Counted from the stretch's first letter, positions 18,501 to 27,865 are shown. The stretch is 64,000 nt of DNA from Bacteroidales bacterium (GCA_013141385.1 JABFRB010000023.1:98468-162467), one strand, 5' to 3'. Notes: generated from the sequence alone by a model not told the origin. A program made the numbers and translations.

Positions 18501-20609
18501 ATGAGGGTGAATCTATCAACCGATATAATGTATCTGGGAGGAGTGGGGCCAAAAAGAGCAGAACTTCTTCGTAAAGAGCTAAATATTCATACCATTGGCG
18601 ATTTATTGCGCTACTATCCTTATAAATATGTTGATAGATCTAAAATCTATAAAATATCCGAAATTGTTGACGATCTACCATATATTCAGCTTATTGGTAG
18701 GTTAATTAGAATTGACCAAACAGGAGTTGGGCCGAAGAAAAGACTTACAGCAATATTTTCCGATGAAACGGGCATGGTTGAGCTGGTTTGGTTTAAGGGC
18801 ATAAAATGGGTTGAGAAAAATATAAAGTTGAATACTAATTACTTAGTTTTTGGTAAGGCAACCCTCTTCAACGGTCGTTTTAATATTGCTCACCCTGAAA
18901 TTGAAGAGTATAAACCAGAGAATGATAAAACTAAAAGTTCCTTCGAGGCAGCCTATAACACAACAGAAAAGCTAAAGAACAGCTATTTAAATTCAAAGTA
19001 TATCCATAGACTGCAACAGACTCTAGCTTTTCAAACCCAATTTGATGTTGAGGAGACATTACCCACACACCTTATAGATAGGTATAAATTAATGACATTG
19101 CCAGAGGCGTTAAAACAGATTCATTTCCCAGATAATTCTACACTTCTTCAAAAATCGCAAAACCGATTAAAGTTTGAGGAGCTATTTTATGTTCAGTTGG
19201 GCTTACTAAAGCAGCGAAGTTTGAGGTTGAGTAAGCAGAACGGGCATGTTTTTAAGGTGGTTGGGGATATGTTTAATCGCTTTTATAGTGAGAAACTTCC
19301 CTTTGAGCTAACCGATGCGCAAAAAAGGGTAATTAAGGAGATAAGGCGCGATATGGGCAATGGTAAGCAGATGAACCGCCTACTTCAGGGAGATGTTGGG
19401 AGTGGAAAGACACTTGTTTCATTGATGTGCATGCTAATTGCTATGGATAATGGGTATCAATCATCAATTATTGCTCCTACGGAGATTCTTGCAAATCAGC
19501 ACTATCTTACAATTACAAAGCTACTCGGCGATCTTCCAGTTAAAGTTGGTCTGCTTACAGGATCAACCAAAAAATCGGAGAGAAAGATTTTGCATAATGA
19601 TTTGTTGAGTGGCACAACAAATATTTTAATAGGCACTCATGCTTTGTTGGAGGATATTGTTCAGTTTAAAAACCTTGGCTTTGTTACAATTGATGAGCAG
19701 CAACGATTTGGCGTTGCGCAAAGGGCTAAACTTTGGGATAAGAACGATAACCCGCCCCATGTTCTTGTGATGACCGCTACACCCATTCCCCGCACCTTGG
19801 CAATGACGCTTTACGGCGATTTGGATGTTAGCGTTATCGATCAGCTGCCACCGGGCAGAAAGCCAATCAAAACAATTCATTTTACCGATGCCAAAAGAAA
19901 CCTTGTTTTTGGCTTAATGCGTGAGCAGATTAAGCAGGGACGGCAGATATACGTGGTTTACCCGCTGATAAAGGAATCCGAGAAGATGGAGAATTTAAAG
20001 GATTTGCAGGATGGGTACGAGAGCATCACTAGGGCATTTCCACAGCCTGAATACGTAACCGTTGTTGTGCACGGGCAGATGAAGCCCGATGATAAGGAAT
20101 TCTCCATGAACCTTTTTGCAAAAGGCAAAGCGCATATAATGGTTGCAACCACGGTTATTGAGGTTGGCGTTAATGTGCCTAATGCAACAGTTATGGTAAT
20201 TGAAAGTGCCGAAAGGTTTGGTCTATCGCAGCTGCACCAATTAAGGGGTAGGGTAGGGCGTGGTGCCGATGAAAGCCACTGCGTATTAATGTCATCGGTT
20301 AAATTAACCCACGAATCGCGAAAGCGATTGGAAACCATGGTTGCAACCAATGATGGCTTTCAAATTGCTGAGGTAGACCTCCAGCTTCGTGGCCCCGGCG
20401 ATTTGGAGGGAACACAGCAAAGCGGATTACCATTTGAGCTGAAAATAGCGAGTTTAAGCAAGGATAGCCAACTTTTACAGTATGTACGGCAGGTTGCAAT
20501 GGAAATTCTTGATGAAGACCCACAGCTTGTATTATCGCAAAATGCGATATTGAATTCGCAACTCGAAAAAGCCGAAAAGCAGAAGGTGAATTTTAGCCAG
20601 ATAAGCTAG
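18501..20609 (+). CDS. recG: ATP-dependent DNA helicase RecG
   Basis: RecG remodels stalled replication forks and Holliday junctions. The 702-residue length and order fit RecG. The N-terminal wedge/OB domain has YLGGVGPKRAELL (~10) and IGRLIRIDQTGVGPKKRLTAIFSDETG. Walker A is LLQGDVGSGKT (~294) and motif II is the DEQQRFG form of the DEQHRFG box. Next come MTATPIPRTLAMTLYGD, then HGQMKP, TTVIEVGVNVPNAT, and ERFGLSQLHQLRGRVGRG. The start at 18501 is preferred because NLSTDIMYL before the GVGPKRA motif matches the usual N-terminus. It stands alone between two repeat-rich gaps. Confidence 0.96.
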   Translation: MRVNLSTDIMYLGGVGPKRAELLRKELNIHTIGDLLRYYPYKYVDRSKIYKISEIVDDLPYIQLIGRLIRIDQTGVGPKKRLTAIFSDETGMVELVWFKGIKWVEKNIKLNTNYLVFGKATLFNGRFNIAHPEIEEYKPENDKTKSSFEAAYNTTEKLKNSYLNSKYIHRLQQTLAFQTQFDVEETLPTHLIDRYKLMTLPEALKQIHFPDNSTLLQKSQNRLKFEELFYVQLGLLKQRSLRLSKQNGHVFKVVGDMFNRFYSEKLPFELTDAQKRVIKEIRRDMGNGKQMNRLLQGDVGSGKTLVSLMCMLIAMDNGYQSSIIAPTEILANQHYLTITKLLGDLPVKVGLLTGSTKKSERKILHNDLLSGTTNILIGTHALLEDIVQFKNLGFVTIDEQQRFGVAQRAKLWDKNDNPPHVLVMTATPIPRTLAMTLYGDLDVSVIDQLPPGRKPIKTIHFTDAKRNLVFGLMREQIKQGRQIYVVYPLIKESEKMENLKDLQDGYESITRAFPQPEYVTVVVHGQMKPDDKEFSMNLFAKGKAHIMVATTVIEVGVNVPNATVMVIESAERFGLSQLHQLRGRVGRGADESHCVLMSSVKLTHESRKRLETMVATNDGFQIAEVDLQLRGPGDLEGTQQSGLPFELKIASLSKDSQLLQYVRQVAMEILDEDPQLVLSQNAILNSQLEKAEKQKVNFSQIS

Positions 20610-20751
20610 GGAAATAAACCCCAACCCCTTAAAATAAGGGGCTATAAAAGGGTATTAAAGTGGTTTTCTGTTGCTTTTAGGTTGATTTCTAAGTTATCTA
20701 TCATTGTGGAAATCTAATTTTAAAAACCTTATTTTGCGTGTTTTGTGACTT

Positions 20752-20818
20752 CTTTGTGTTTTTTGTGGAATAGCTATTACACAAAGGTTCTCAAAGTATT
20801 ACACAAAGTTACACAAAG
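20752..20818. repeat. ACACAAAG/CTTTGTGT repeat in the recG-aor gap
   Basis: CTTTGTGT (20752-20759) faces three direct ACACAAAG copies (20779-20786, 20801-20808, 20811-20818). It can form alternative hairpins. It resembles the CGCAAAG repeat cluster upstream of recG in layout but differs in core sequence. The rest of the 348-bp gap shows no gene. Confidence 0.6.
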
Positions 20819-20904
20819 ATTTTTTCCAGCATCTTAAAATTTACTTTTAACAGAGTTCCTAACTTTTTAAAAAGTTCGCAACTCTTATCAAATAAGGAAC
20901 GAAT

Positions 20905-20939
20905 AAAAAAACCGCCCCAATTTTTTGAGACGGTTTTTT
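20905..20939 (-). terminator. Terminator of the aldehyde oxidoreductase gene
   Basis: AAAAAACCG...CAA and TTG...CGGTTTTTT form a stem with two internal mismatches around a short T loop, located 19 bases beyond the stop codon. The minus strand ends in a T run after the stem. Confidence 0.7.
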
Positions 20940-20957
20940 AGTTGTTGGGCTTTTATT

Positions 20958-23111
20958 CTATTGTAAAGGTTTTACTACTTCAATAAGCTCAGGAAGATCC
21001 ATTCCTATATTCTTTAGATGCTCAACTGTAGGAACACCGTTGCTTGTCCATCCACGACGTTTGTAAACAGCATCGAGTAGTTGTTCGTAACGATCTTCTC
21101 GGTATTTACGCATTGCAACCATTTTTTCCTCAAGGCTCATCTTGGTTGGGTCAACGCCAACAAGTTCTTTAAGTTGCTTGTCGTATCGTTCTGCACGGCT
21201 TTCGTATTCCTCCTTGGTAACAGGGCCTGCAGCACGGTATGGCTGTGCATCGTGTTTACGTAAACCATAACCACGGCGGATATTGAATATGCGTTGAAAG
21301 TTATAAACCCTTTCGCTTTGGCGAATAATATCCTCTTTTTTGATATTGCTACCAGTTACTGCATTGTAAATGGTAACATAATTATCAACGTGTTGAGGAA
21401 CTTTTGCAGGTTCTGATGTTGTAGCATTATCTTCTGGCTCAACATCGTTCCATGGAAGTTTGCAGAGACCCTGTAAACCAAACCATGTACGGAACATTGG
21501 GAAGTAGTGTAATGCTTCAGCTTTTTTCTCGAAGGTTGGAATATGATTGTTAACCATATCCATGAAGATTAGCCAAGCCTCATCGTGCTGAGGACCCTTG
21601 TTGGTCATTGCGTAACCACCTTGCTGTGCAAGTGATTCTTTTGAAACGTACTGGCTATACTCAAGACCTTTATTCTCCATTCCAATATCCTGCATCAATT
21701 TTGGATCACCACCAAAGTTCTTTGCAAAATACTCTTTTAGCTTACGAATTCCCATTCCAACTATCTTTCCAAATCCTTCGCCACGACCAAGCTGATGAAG
21801 AAGTTCCATTGCATCATCCTTGCTGCCAAAACTTAAATCGAGACCGCCTGTGCGCTCTTTGTTAAGAATTCCACGTTGGTAGCACTCCATAACAAATGCA
21901 AGTGTTGTACCCCAGGAGATTGTGCAAATACCATAGGTATCGCAGTAGAAGTTTGCTTCAATAACATACTCTGGATCGAAGATACCGCAGTTAGAACCTA
22001 ATCCAGCAGCTGTTTCATACTCAGGGCCATCAACAATAACCTCTTCGCCTTTATATGGGCCAGTTTTTAGCTTAAATTTATCTACCCCTTTTGCGCAAGC
22101 CATATTGCAACCAATCCAGCAACCATCAGGAACTCCTTGGGTGAAATAGCTTTTCCAAACCTCGGAATGTATCTTACCTGAGTCTTTATGCGCACCGTAC
22201 TGGAAATTGTGGGTTGGTAGTAAATCGTAATCGTTCATAATCTCAACAAGGTGGGCAGTTCCCTTTGAACGCATTTGGCACTGCTTATCGTCTAAATCGC
22301 GAATCTCCTTATTGAATGTACGTCCACGTTCAGCAATGGCTTCAAGGTTTGCAACGTCGTTTAAGTTTCCTTTAACTCCAGGAATCTTGCAAACAATAGC
22401 TTTAATTTTCTTGTCGCGGAAAACTGTACCAATACCACCACGACCAGCTTGTTTTAGACGTACGCATTTACGTTTATTATCGTAGAATGTGAAGTTCAGC
22501 ATACCCATTAAGCTGTGATCAGCGGCTGTGCCGGCAGATACAATGCCAATGTTCTTTTTCTCGGACTCATCCTTAGCAAACATCTCGCTAAGCACTTCGC
22601 CTAAAACGTGGCTATCAATTGGTTCTTCGGGTGCTTCGAAAATTTCTACTTTATGATCAATGCCATCAATATAAATAATAACATCATTTTTTGCTTTGCC
22701 CTGAAGTTCAATTGCATCGAACCCAGAAAACTTAAGGAATGGCCCAAAGAAACCGCCAACGTTGCTATCGATTATAATGTCTGTTTGTGGGGAAATTGCA
22801 CACACAATTGATTTTCCTGTTCCAGAGTATTGGGTAATACCGCCAATTGGTCCTGATGAAATTACTATCTCATTCTCGGGATCGGTCCATTTTGTGTTTG
22901 GTTTTGTAGCATCCCAGAGTAGGCGTAGGTCATAACCTTTACCACCAATAAATTTTTCTTTCATCTGGGGTGGAACTATTTTCTCTTTCACCTCGTTAGT
23001 TCCGACATTAATATAAAGGGTTTTGTCGGTATAACCTCTGTGAAGAGCTTTCCACTCGTATTTCCAGGAATTTAGCTGCTTATGCTTTTGGATCATCTCC
23101 TGAACTTTCAT
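20958..23111 (-). CDS. aor: Aldehyde:ferredoxin oxidoreductase family tungsten/molybdenum enzyme
   Basis: This 717-residue member of the AOR family oxidises aldehydes to acids (or reduces acids) with ferredoxin and carries a tungsto-bispterin cofactor. The N-terminal domain has FIGGKGYDLRLLW and SSGPIGGITQYSGTGKSIVCAISPQT. It continues with GGFFGPFLKFSGFDAIELQGKA and later RGGIGTVFRDKKIKAIV. The Fe-S cysteines appear as GCWIGCNMAC (~339) with a late Cys in GLCKLPWND (~573). The first three are spaced Cx3Cx3C, one residue longer than the Cx2Cx3C of the archaeal type enzyme, and the protein is about 100 residues longer. It is monocistronic. A functional link to the redox complex at 8.4-14.5 kb through ferredoxin is inference. 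Confidence 0.9.
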   Translation of the reverse strand: MKVQEMIQKHKQLNSWKYEWKALHRGYTDKTLYINVGTNEVKEKIVPPQMKEKFIGGKGYDLRLLWDATKPNTKWTDPENEIVISSGPIGGITQYSGTGKSIVCAISPQTDIIIDSNVGGFFGPFLKFSGFDAIELQGKAKNDVIIYIDGIDHKVEIFEAPEEPIDSHVLGEVLSEMFAKDESEKKNIGIVSAGTAADHSLMGMLNFTFYDNKRKCVRLKQAGRGGIGTVFRDKKIKAIVCKIPGVKGNLNDVANLEAIAERGRTFNKEIRDLDDKQCQMRSKGTAHLVEIMNDYDLLPTHNFQYGAHKDSGKIHSEVWKSYFTQGVPDGCWIGCNMACAKGVDKFKLKTGPYKGEEVIVDGPEYETAAGLGSNCGIFDPEYVIEANFYCDTYGICTISWGTTLAFVMECYQRGILNKERTGGLDLSFGSKDDAMELLHQLGRGEGFGKIVGMGIRKLKEYFAKNFGGDPKLMQDIGMENKGLEYSQYVSKESLAQQGGYAMTNKGPQHDEAWLIFMDMVNNHIPTFEKKAEALHYFPMFRTWFGLQGLCKLPWNDVEPEDNATTSEPAKVPQHVDNYVTIYNAVTGSNIKKEDIIRQSERVYNFQRIFNIRRGYGLRKHDAQPYRAAGPVTKEEYESRAERYDKQLKELVGVDPTKMSLEEKMVAMRKYREDRYEQLLDAVYKRRGWTSNGVPTVEHLKNIGMDLPELIEVVKPLQ

Positions 23112-23156
23112 ATCGATTATATTTTTAGTTTATATTTTTCTTAAGAATTTAGACTG

Positions 23157-23164
23157 CAAATGTA
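23157..23164 (-). promoter_or_regulatory. Candidate -7 box of aor
   Basis: TACATTTG on the minus strand, 46 bases before the aor start, fits TAnnTTTG. No convincing -33 element is seen at the right spacing. Confidence 0.35.
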
Positions 23165-23409
23165 CTAAAAAAACATCTGCATAAAATGATATAAGTCAAT
23201 ATGAAAACGTTTGCATATTGCAATTTATCAGGTTTTTAGATAATAATAAAAGGATGAAAATGGAGTATAGGGTGATTAAGTTTTTTTATAAAGGTTAGTT
23301 CTATATGCCAATTTGTTAATAATTCTAAAGTTAGGGAATGCCTGTTGCTTAGTATTTTTAGTTATCTTAACGTCATAATTGCTAAAAAATTTAAAACTAA
23401 TTACTAACT

Positions 23410-23427
23410 AACGTTAGTTCAATGTAA
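23410..23427. repeat. Copy of the outer arm of the 15180-15328 element
   Basis: AACGTTAGTTCAATGTAA differs at two positions from the reverse complement of the right arm at 15311-15328. A short complementary stretch at 23535-23543 could be a degraded second arm. Confidence 0.5.
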
Positions 23428-23708
23428 TAAACAATGTGTTAACCTATATTTTAATCAATTTATTTCATTTGAATCAATGGGATAATGAAAGATATAAGCA
23501 AAAATCTAACCTCTTGTTTTCCAATATTTGACTTCATTGAACTCTATAGCATAGTTGCAATCCGAGCGATAATATAATTCAAAATACGTTAATATGAGTA
23601 ATTCATAATAAAGCCTGCAAATTCGTTCAATCAGAAATTTATCTGCATATAACCTTGAAGCAAAGCAGGGTAAGTCTTTGCTATTAAATATATTAAAATT
23701 AAAAAATT

Positions 23709-24785
23709 ATGAAAACAAAAAAAACATTATTAATTGCTATTACTTTAGTTACATTACTATCAACAAAAGTGGTAAATGCGCAAATTTACATGAACACCGC
23801 TGGAGATGTTAATATTGGTGCTCCATATTCTTATCCATGTAAACTTAGAGTTGTAGGTTGGACAAATATTAGAGGATCTTTTACTATAGGGGGTAATTAT
23901 TACTCAAACTTGGGCATGTCAGTAGAAGGTGGAGCATACTTTTTAACAGGTATTGGTAGTAATTATGGTGTGGGAGTTGGTTTGTATCCCGATGCTGTTA
24001 ACACGTTAAAGGTAGCAGGTAGTGAAAGTGGCTATGCAATTAGGGCTTATGGAAATAGTTACTCTACAGGATCGTGGATAACTTCGGATAAAAGGTTTAA
24101 GAAAAATTTCAAACCAATTACAGGTGCATTAGAAAAAATTCAAAAGCTTAATGGTCAAAGGTATGAGTTTAAAAGTGCAAAAGAACTAAAAGGTTTAAGT
24201 TATAATAACAATGTAACGGATACCGTGTACAGATTTGATAATGACGGAAAAAAAAGTGCCATGTCAATACCAAGCGCATCGTATGTTTTACCCCAAGGGG
24301 AGCAAATAGGTCTACTTGCTCAAGATGTAATGGAAACTTATCCTGAATTAGCTAAGCAAGATCCATCTGATGGTACCTATTCAATAAATTATGATGGATT
24401 TATTCCTTTATTGATAGAGGCAATCAAAGAACAGCAGGTCACTATTGAAAAATACGAAAAAAGGTTATCAGTTCTTGAGAATAAAGAATTAAAAAATACT
24501 GAAAAGACCATTGAACAATATAACCAACCATACATAGAACAAAATGCTCCAAACCCTTTTTCAGTCTCAACAACCATTAATACTTATATTCCTCAAAATA
24601 GCCAAAAGGCCGCAATTTATATTTATGATATGCAGGGATTACAAAAAAAGACATACAATATCATTTCAAAAGGTAAATCAGCAATTACTATCAATGATGC
24701 AGAATTACCAGCGGGGATGTATTTTTACACCTTAATTGTTGATGGTAAAGAGGTGGATACAAAGAGAATGATTTTGACTAATTAA
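23709..24785 (+). CDS. Secreted protein with S74 intramolecular chaperone domain and T9SS sorting tail
   Basis: This 358-residue protein has a signal peptide (about 1-24, ending VVNAQ). A glycine-rich beta region (~25-115) follows. The peptidase S74/tail-fibre chaperone domain (~116-245) carries SDKRFKKNFKPI, GLLAQDVMETYPEL and NYDGFIPLLIEAIKEQQ. A coiled-coil stretch is at ~235-260. The last ~80 residues form a type IX sorting domain (NAPNPFSVSTTINTYIP ... AGMYFYTLIVDGKEV ... KRMIL). S74 domains trimerise beta-helical stalks and often cleave themselves, so a trimeric surface fibre is plausible. The next gene starts 15 bp downstream. Confidence 0.85.
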   Translation: MKTKKTLLIAITLVTLLSTKVVNAQIYMNTAGDVNIGAPYSYPCKLRVVGWTNIRGSFTIGGNYYSNLGMSVEGGAYFLTGIGSNYGVGVGLYPDAVNTLKVAGSESGYAIRAYGNSYSTGSWITSDKRFKKNFKPITGALEKIQKLNGQRYEFKSAKELKGLSYNNNVTDTVYRFDNDGKKSAMSIPSASYVLPQGEQIGLLAQDVMETYPELAKQDPSDGTYSINYDGFIPLLIEAIKEQQVTIEKYEKRLSVLENKELKNTEKTIEQYNQPYIEQNAPNPFSVSTTINTYIPQNSQKAAIYIYDMQGLQKKTYNIISKGKSAITINDAELPAGMYFYTLIVDGKEVDTKRMILTN

Positions 24786-24792
24786 GGGGAGG
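24784..24792 (+). promoter_or_regulatory. Strong Shine-Dalgarno sequence before the C13-like peptidase gene
   Basis: AAGGGGAGG ends eight bases before the ATG at 24801. Clear Shine-Dalgarno sequences are rare in front of genes of this phylum, so it stands out and supports the chosen start. Confidence 0.6.
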
Positions 24793-24800
24793 AAAATGCT

Positions 24801-26831
24801 ATGGGACAATTTAAATATTTATCATGCTTAGTTACCCTTTTTGCATTAACCATTATTAATTCAAATTTAGCTTCGCAAACAAAATTATCATATAAACCAA
24901 TTGTAGTTGATGCGGGTGATATTATTGTAACATATGTTAACTCTAATACCAGTTTTGTTGGAAATGCTTTTTCAATAGATGGAGCAACAATTATAAAATA
25001 TGAATGGGATTTTAATGGTGATGGTAAAATTGATTACTCCTCAAAAAGTAAAAATGCTAATTATTTTTATAAATCCGAAGGTAATTATGAGGTTAAACTA
25101 ATTGTTACTAATTCCAATAACGAAACCAATTTTGATATCGTTCAGGTTCAGGTTAAACCAGGAGGGAGAGAACAAAAAAATGTTAAGCAACAATTAGGCT
25201 CAGTAACACTACCAACGGGTAGAGCAGCCGATGGCATTAACAATGGTCGTGCTGTATTAATTAACGGAGGTTATGAGCAGCAATTTTGGGATGAAACGAT
25301 TGATATGTATACAACTTTGAAAAATGTGTATTGCTTTTCAGATAATGATATTATTTTATTAAATCATAATGGTACAAATCCCTCTGGAAATAACCCGAAT
25401 GGTATAATTGATTATGCCGCTACTTACACAAACCTACAGACCGTATTCAATAATTTAGCTAGCACAATGGATAGCGATGATGTGCTATTTGTTTGGTATA
25501 CTGATCATGGTGGAGGTTATTGTGGTCCTAATATTAGAGAATATGGAACTTTGAGTACCCGCGCAACGGTTGAATCTGGAGATGAGCAGGATTATGTGGA
25601 AAGTAATTTCAAGTTACGTTCATTTTATAATGGAATTACAAAATTTGGAATGGATATATGGAAAGAATTTATACGTTGGAGTTATCAGGCTTCTACTCAA
25701 ACGTATAAGTATCGATGTTTTCGAGAGAAATTTGTAAGCAATTACAATATTTATTTGGACAATGGAACTCATGTTGTTGATAATGATATTTATATTGAAC
25801 ATATAATTGATTACACATTAGGCGATTATAATAGAGATGGGTGGATTGATTCTGGGGAAACCATGGATCTGGATGGTAATGGTATATACGATGACTGGGG
25901 ACTACCTGATATAGTTGAGGATAATTACAATACTATTCCTACGAAGGTTCCTGGAGCAAACCCATGGTCGTACATTATTTTTGATAGAAATTTTGATAAT
26001 CGCCTTGACATTGATATAAATCCTGTTTGTACTATAGTCAATTGTACCGAAAGCCAACTTGTTGTTGACGGAACGGATTCGAATAACGATGGTTTATTTG
26101 ATGGTATTGATGCTAATGAAGATGGTGATCAAAATGATTGGATCAGCATTGATGAAACATTATGCATATACGGCGGTATTATATATGATGATGAATTAAA
26201 AGCCTTACTTAGCAATATTCCATCAAGTAAGAAAATAATAATAATTTCTGCATGTATGAGCGGAGGATTTGTTGATGATTTAAGTGCGCCTGGCAGAGTA
26301 ATAATCACAGCCGAACGAGAAGAATATATGGGGATTATGGGTGCTTTCATGCCACCATTAACAGAGGCTTTAAAAAACCCCTCAGTATCTGATCTAGACA
26401 ATAATGGTCTTGTATCTATGAAAGAAGCATTTAATTATGCTGCAGCATTTGCTGATAGTTTGGGCTTTCAGTTTAACCTCTATGCTCAATATGATGATAA
26501 TGGCGATATGATAAGCCATGTTGCGCCAATTCCTAATGGAAATGATGGTTCTTTTGGGAGTACATTATATATTAATTCTGTTCTATTGGATAATATCTCC
26601 TTGCAAAATTTATCAATAACAACGAGTAGTATCTATAATGCTAATGATGCTAATATTAGCAATGTATCGATACAGAATAGTTCGAATGTAGAAATACATG
26701 CCCTTGGTACAACCACAATTACTAATATTTTTGGAGTAGATCTAGGTTCTACGCTTAAAATAGATAATATTCCTAAATGTCAATCTAATGCTATAGATGA
26801 ACAAGCATTAGAAGATAAGAAAAAATATTAA
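24801..26831 (+). CDS. Secreted clan CD (C13-like) cysteine peptidase with PKD domain and Ca-binding-type insert
   Basis: This 676-residue protein has a signal peptide (about 1-25, ending NLASQ). A PKD domain (~33-118) includes YEWDFNGDGKIDY. A peptidase-like domain (~145-560) has a candidate catalytic His236 in WYTDHGGG and Cys485 in IISACMSGG, the HG...ACxSG pattern of legumain-type (C13) clan CD peptidases. About 250 residues separate the pair, far more than usual. The intervening part is rich in DxDxDG-like motifs (DYNRDGWID, DLDGNGIYDD, DSNNDGLFDG). The C-terminal region (~590-660) is beta-rich without a standard T9SS tail. It shares a likely transcript with the upstream S74/T9SS gene. 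Activity is inferred, not shown. Confidence 0.75.
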   Translation: MGQFKYLSCLVTLFALTIINSNLASQTKLSYKPIVVDAGDIIVTYVNSNTSFVGNAFSIDGATIIKYEWDFNGDGKIDYSSKSKNANYFYKSEGNYEVKLIVTNSNNETNFDIVQVQVKPGGREQKNVKQQLGSVTLPTGRAADGINNGRAVLINGGYEQQFWDETIDMYTTLKNVYCFSDNDIILLNHNGTNPSGNNPNGIIDYAATYTNLQTVFNNLASTMDSDDVLFVWYTDHGGGYCGPNIREYGTLSTRATVESGDEQDYVESNFKLRSFYNGITKFGMDIWKEFIRWSYQASTQTYKYRCFREKFVSNYNIYLDNGTHVVDNDIYIEHIIDYTLGDYNRDGWIDSGETMDLDGNGIYDDWGLPDIVEDNYNTIPTKVPGANPWSYIIFDRNFDNRLDIDINPVCTIVNCTESQLVVDGTDSNNDGLFDGIDANEDGDQNDWISIDETLCIYGGIIYDDELKALLSNIPSSKKIIIISACMSGGFVDDLSAPGRVIITAEREEYMGIMGAFMPPLTEALKNPSVSDLDNNGLVSMKEAFNYAAAFADSLGFQFNLYAQYDDNGDMISHVAPIPNGNDGSFGSTLYINSVLLDNISLQNLSITTSSIYNANDANISNVSIQNSSNVEIHALGTTTITNIFGVDLGSTLKIDNIPKCQSNAIDEQALEDKKKY

Positions 26832-26927
26832 GTTGAGAAATAATAACATCCGGCAACTGCTCTTTAGTGCTTTGTAAAAAATGTGAAAGTACACCAAAAG
26901 ACTATGCCATTATGAAGGAGGAATAAC

Positions 26928-26962
26928 TGAAGCAATCTGCTGAATTAGAGTAGATTGCTTCA
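26928..26962 (+). terminator. Hairpin after the peptidase gene
   Basis: The perfect 11-bp stem TGAAGCAATCT (26928-26938) / AGATTGCTTCA (26952-26962) is followed by ATTTATTC. It is the only structure seen in the 305-bp gap before the membrane protein gene and probably ends the secreted-protein transcript. Confidence 0.55.
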
Positions 26963-27136
26963 ATTTATTCACAAATGCAGCCCTTGAGGAATATGCCTTT
27001 TGGACATTTTTATCTCCTGTTTAAACGAATTTAACTTCATTGAATTCGCCTAAGTTGGTTACAGTGAATGAGAGCATATGTACTTTCCTCTGCTAGGCAT
27101 TATTTTTTAGTATTTTGCAGTCAAATTCAGATTGAT

Positions 27137-27865
27137 ATGATGAAATCTACCGAAATTCGCAAAATCTTCCTCTGGCTTACGCTATTCAGCATCGCTATGG
27201 CTTTTCTGGAAACATCTGTTGTGGTATATCTACGTAAGCTATACTATCCTGAAGGTTTTAATTTTCCCATGAAGATGATGGATAAGGATATTGCAATTGT
27301 TGAGATTTTTAGAGAGTTAGCCACTTTGATAATGCTTTTGGGTGCTGGTTTTATTGCGGGAAGGAGTAAAACCGAAAAGTTTGGATTGTTCCTTTACAGC
27401 TTTGCTATTTGGGATATTTTCTACTACATATTTCTAAAAATCACGCTCAATTGGCCCGAAAGCCTTTTTACTTGGGATATTCTATTCCTAATACCAACAA
27501 CTTGGGTTGGGCCTGTAATTGCCCCAATAATTGTTTCGTTGGTTATGATTGTTTTTGCTTTTCTAATTTCAAAGTTTACTAATCGAGATATTAAAACAAG
27601 AATCAACCTGATTGAATGGATTCTGTTAATTTCTGGTTCAGTAGTTCTTATAGTTGGTTTTGTTTTCGATTACGTTAGATATATGCTTCAGTATTTCAGT
27701 TTTGCTGATATCTTTTCACTAACAAATACAACGAAGTTGATGGAAAAAGCGTTAGGGTATATTCCAACGTTCTTCCCATGGGTAATATTTACATTAGGGA
27801 TAGTTTTAATTATAGGGGGAATTACTATGTTTTATTTGAGGAATAAGAAAATACATTTCAGCTAA
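27137..27865 (+). CDS. Multipass membrane protein of unknown function
   Basis: From the ATG at 27137 the product is 242 residues. An in-frame ATG at 27068 would add 23 residues without family character, and a third start lies at 27140. About six hydrophobic segments can be seen: IFLWLTLFSIAMAFLETSVVV, the segment around LATLIMLLGAGFIAG, GLFLYSFAIWDIFYYI, PVIAPIIVSLVMIVFAFL, WILLISGSVVLIVGFVFD, and the C-terminal IFTLGIVLIIGGITMFYL. No catalytic motif was recognised. It stands alone; the lipoprotein gene downstream is convergent. Confidence 0.7.
   Translation: MMKSTEIRKIFLWLTLFSIAMAFLETSVVVYLRKLYYPEGFNFPMKMMDKDIAIVEIFRELATLIMLLGAGFIAGRSKTEKFGLFLYSFAIWDIFYYIFLKITLNWPESLFTWDILFLIPTTWVGPVIAPIIVSLVMIVFAFLISKFTNRDIKTRINLIEWILLISGSVVLIVGFVFDYVRYMLQYFSFADIFSLTNTTKLMEKALGYIPTFFPWVIFTLGIVLIIGGITMFYLRNKKIHFS

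Larger units (their letters stand above)
23112..23708. other. 597-bp intergenic region between aor and the S74/T9SS gene
   Basis: This is a divergent intergenic region with no ORF of note. It contains a possible aor -7 box (TACATTTG on the minus strand, 23164-23157). It also contains a copy of the outer arm of the 15180 element (AACGTTAGTTCAATGTAA, 23410-23427) and a reverse-complementary CATTGAACT at 23535-23543. Otherwise it is AT-rich with no recognisable structure. Confidence 0.5.

Noticed and set aside
27033..27047. AACTTCATTGAATTC as a further copy of the repeat near 23535
   Set aside because: The shared stretch is only about ten AT-rich bases and may be chance.
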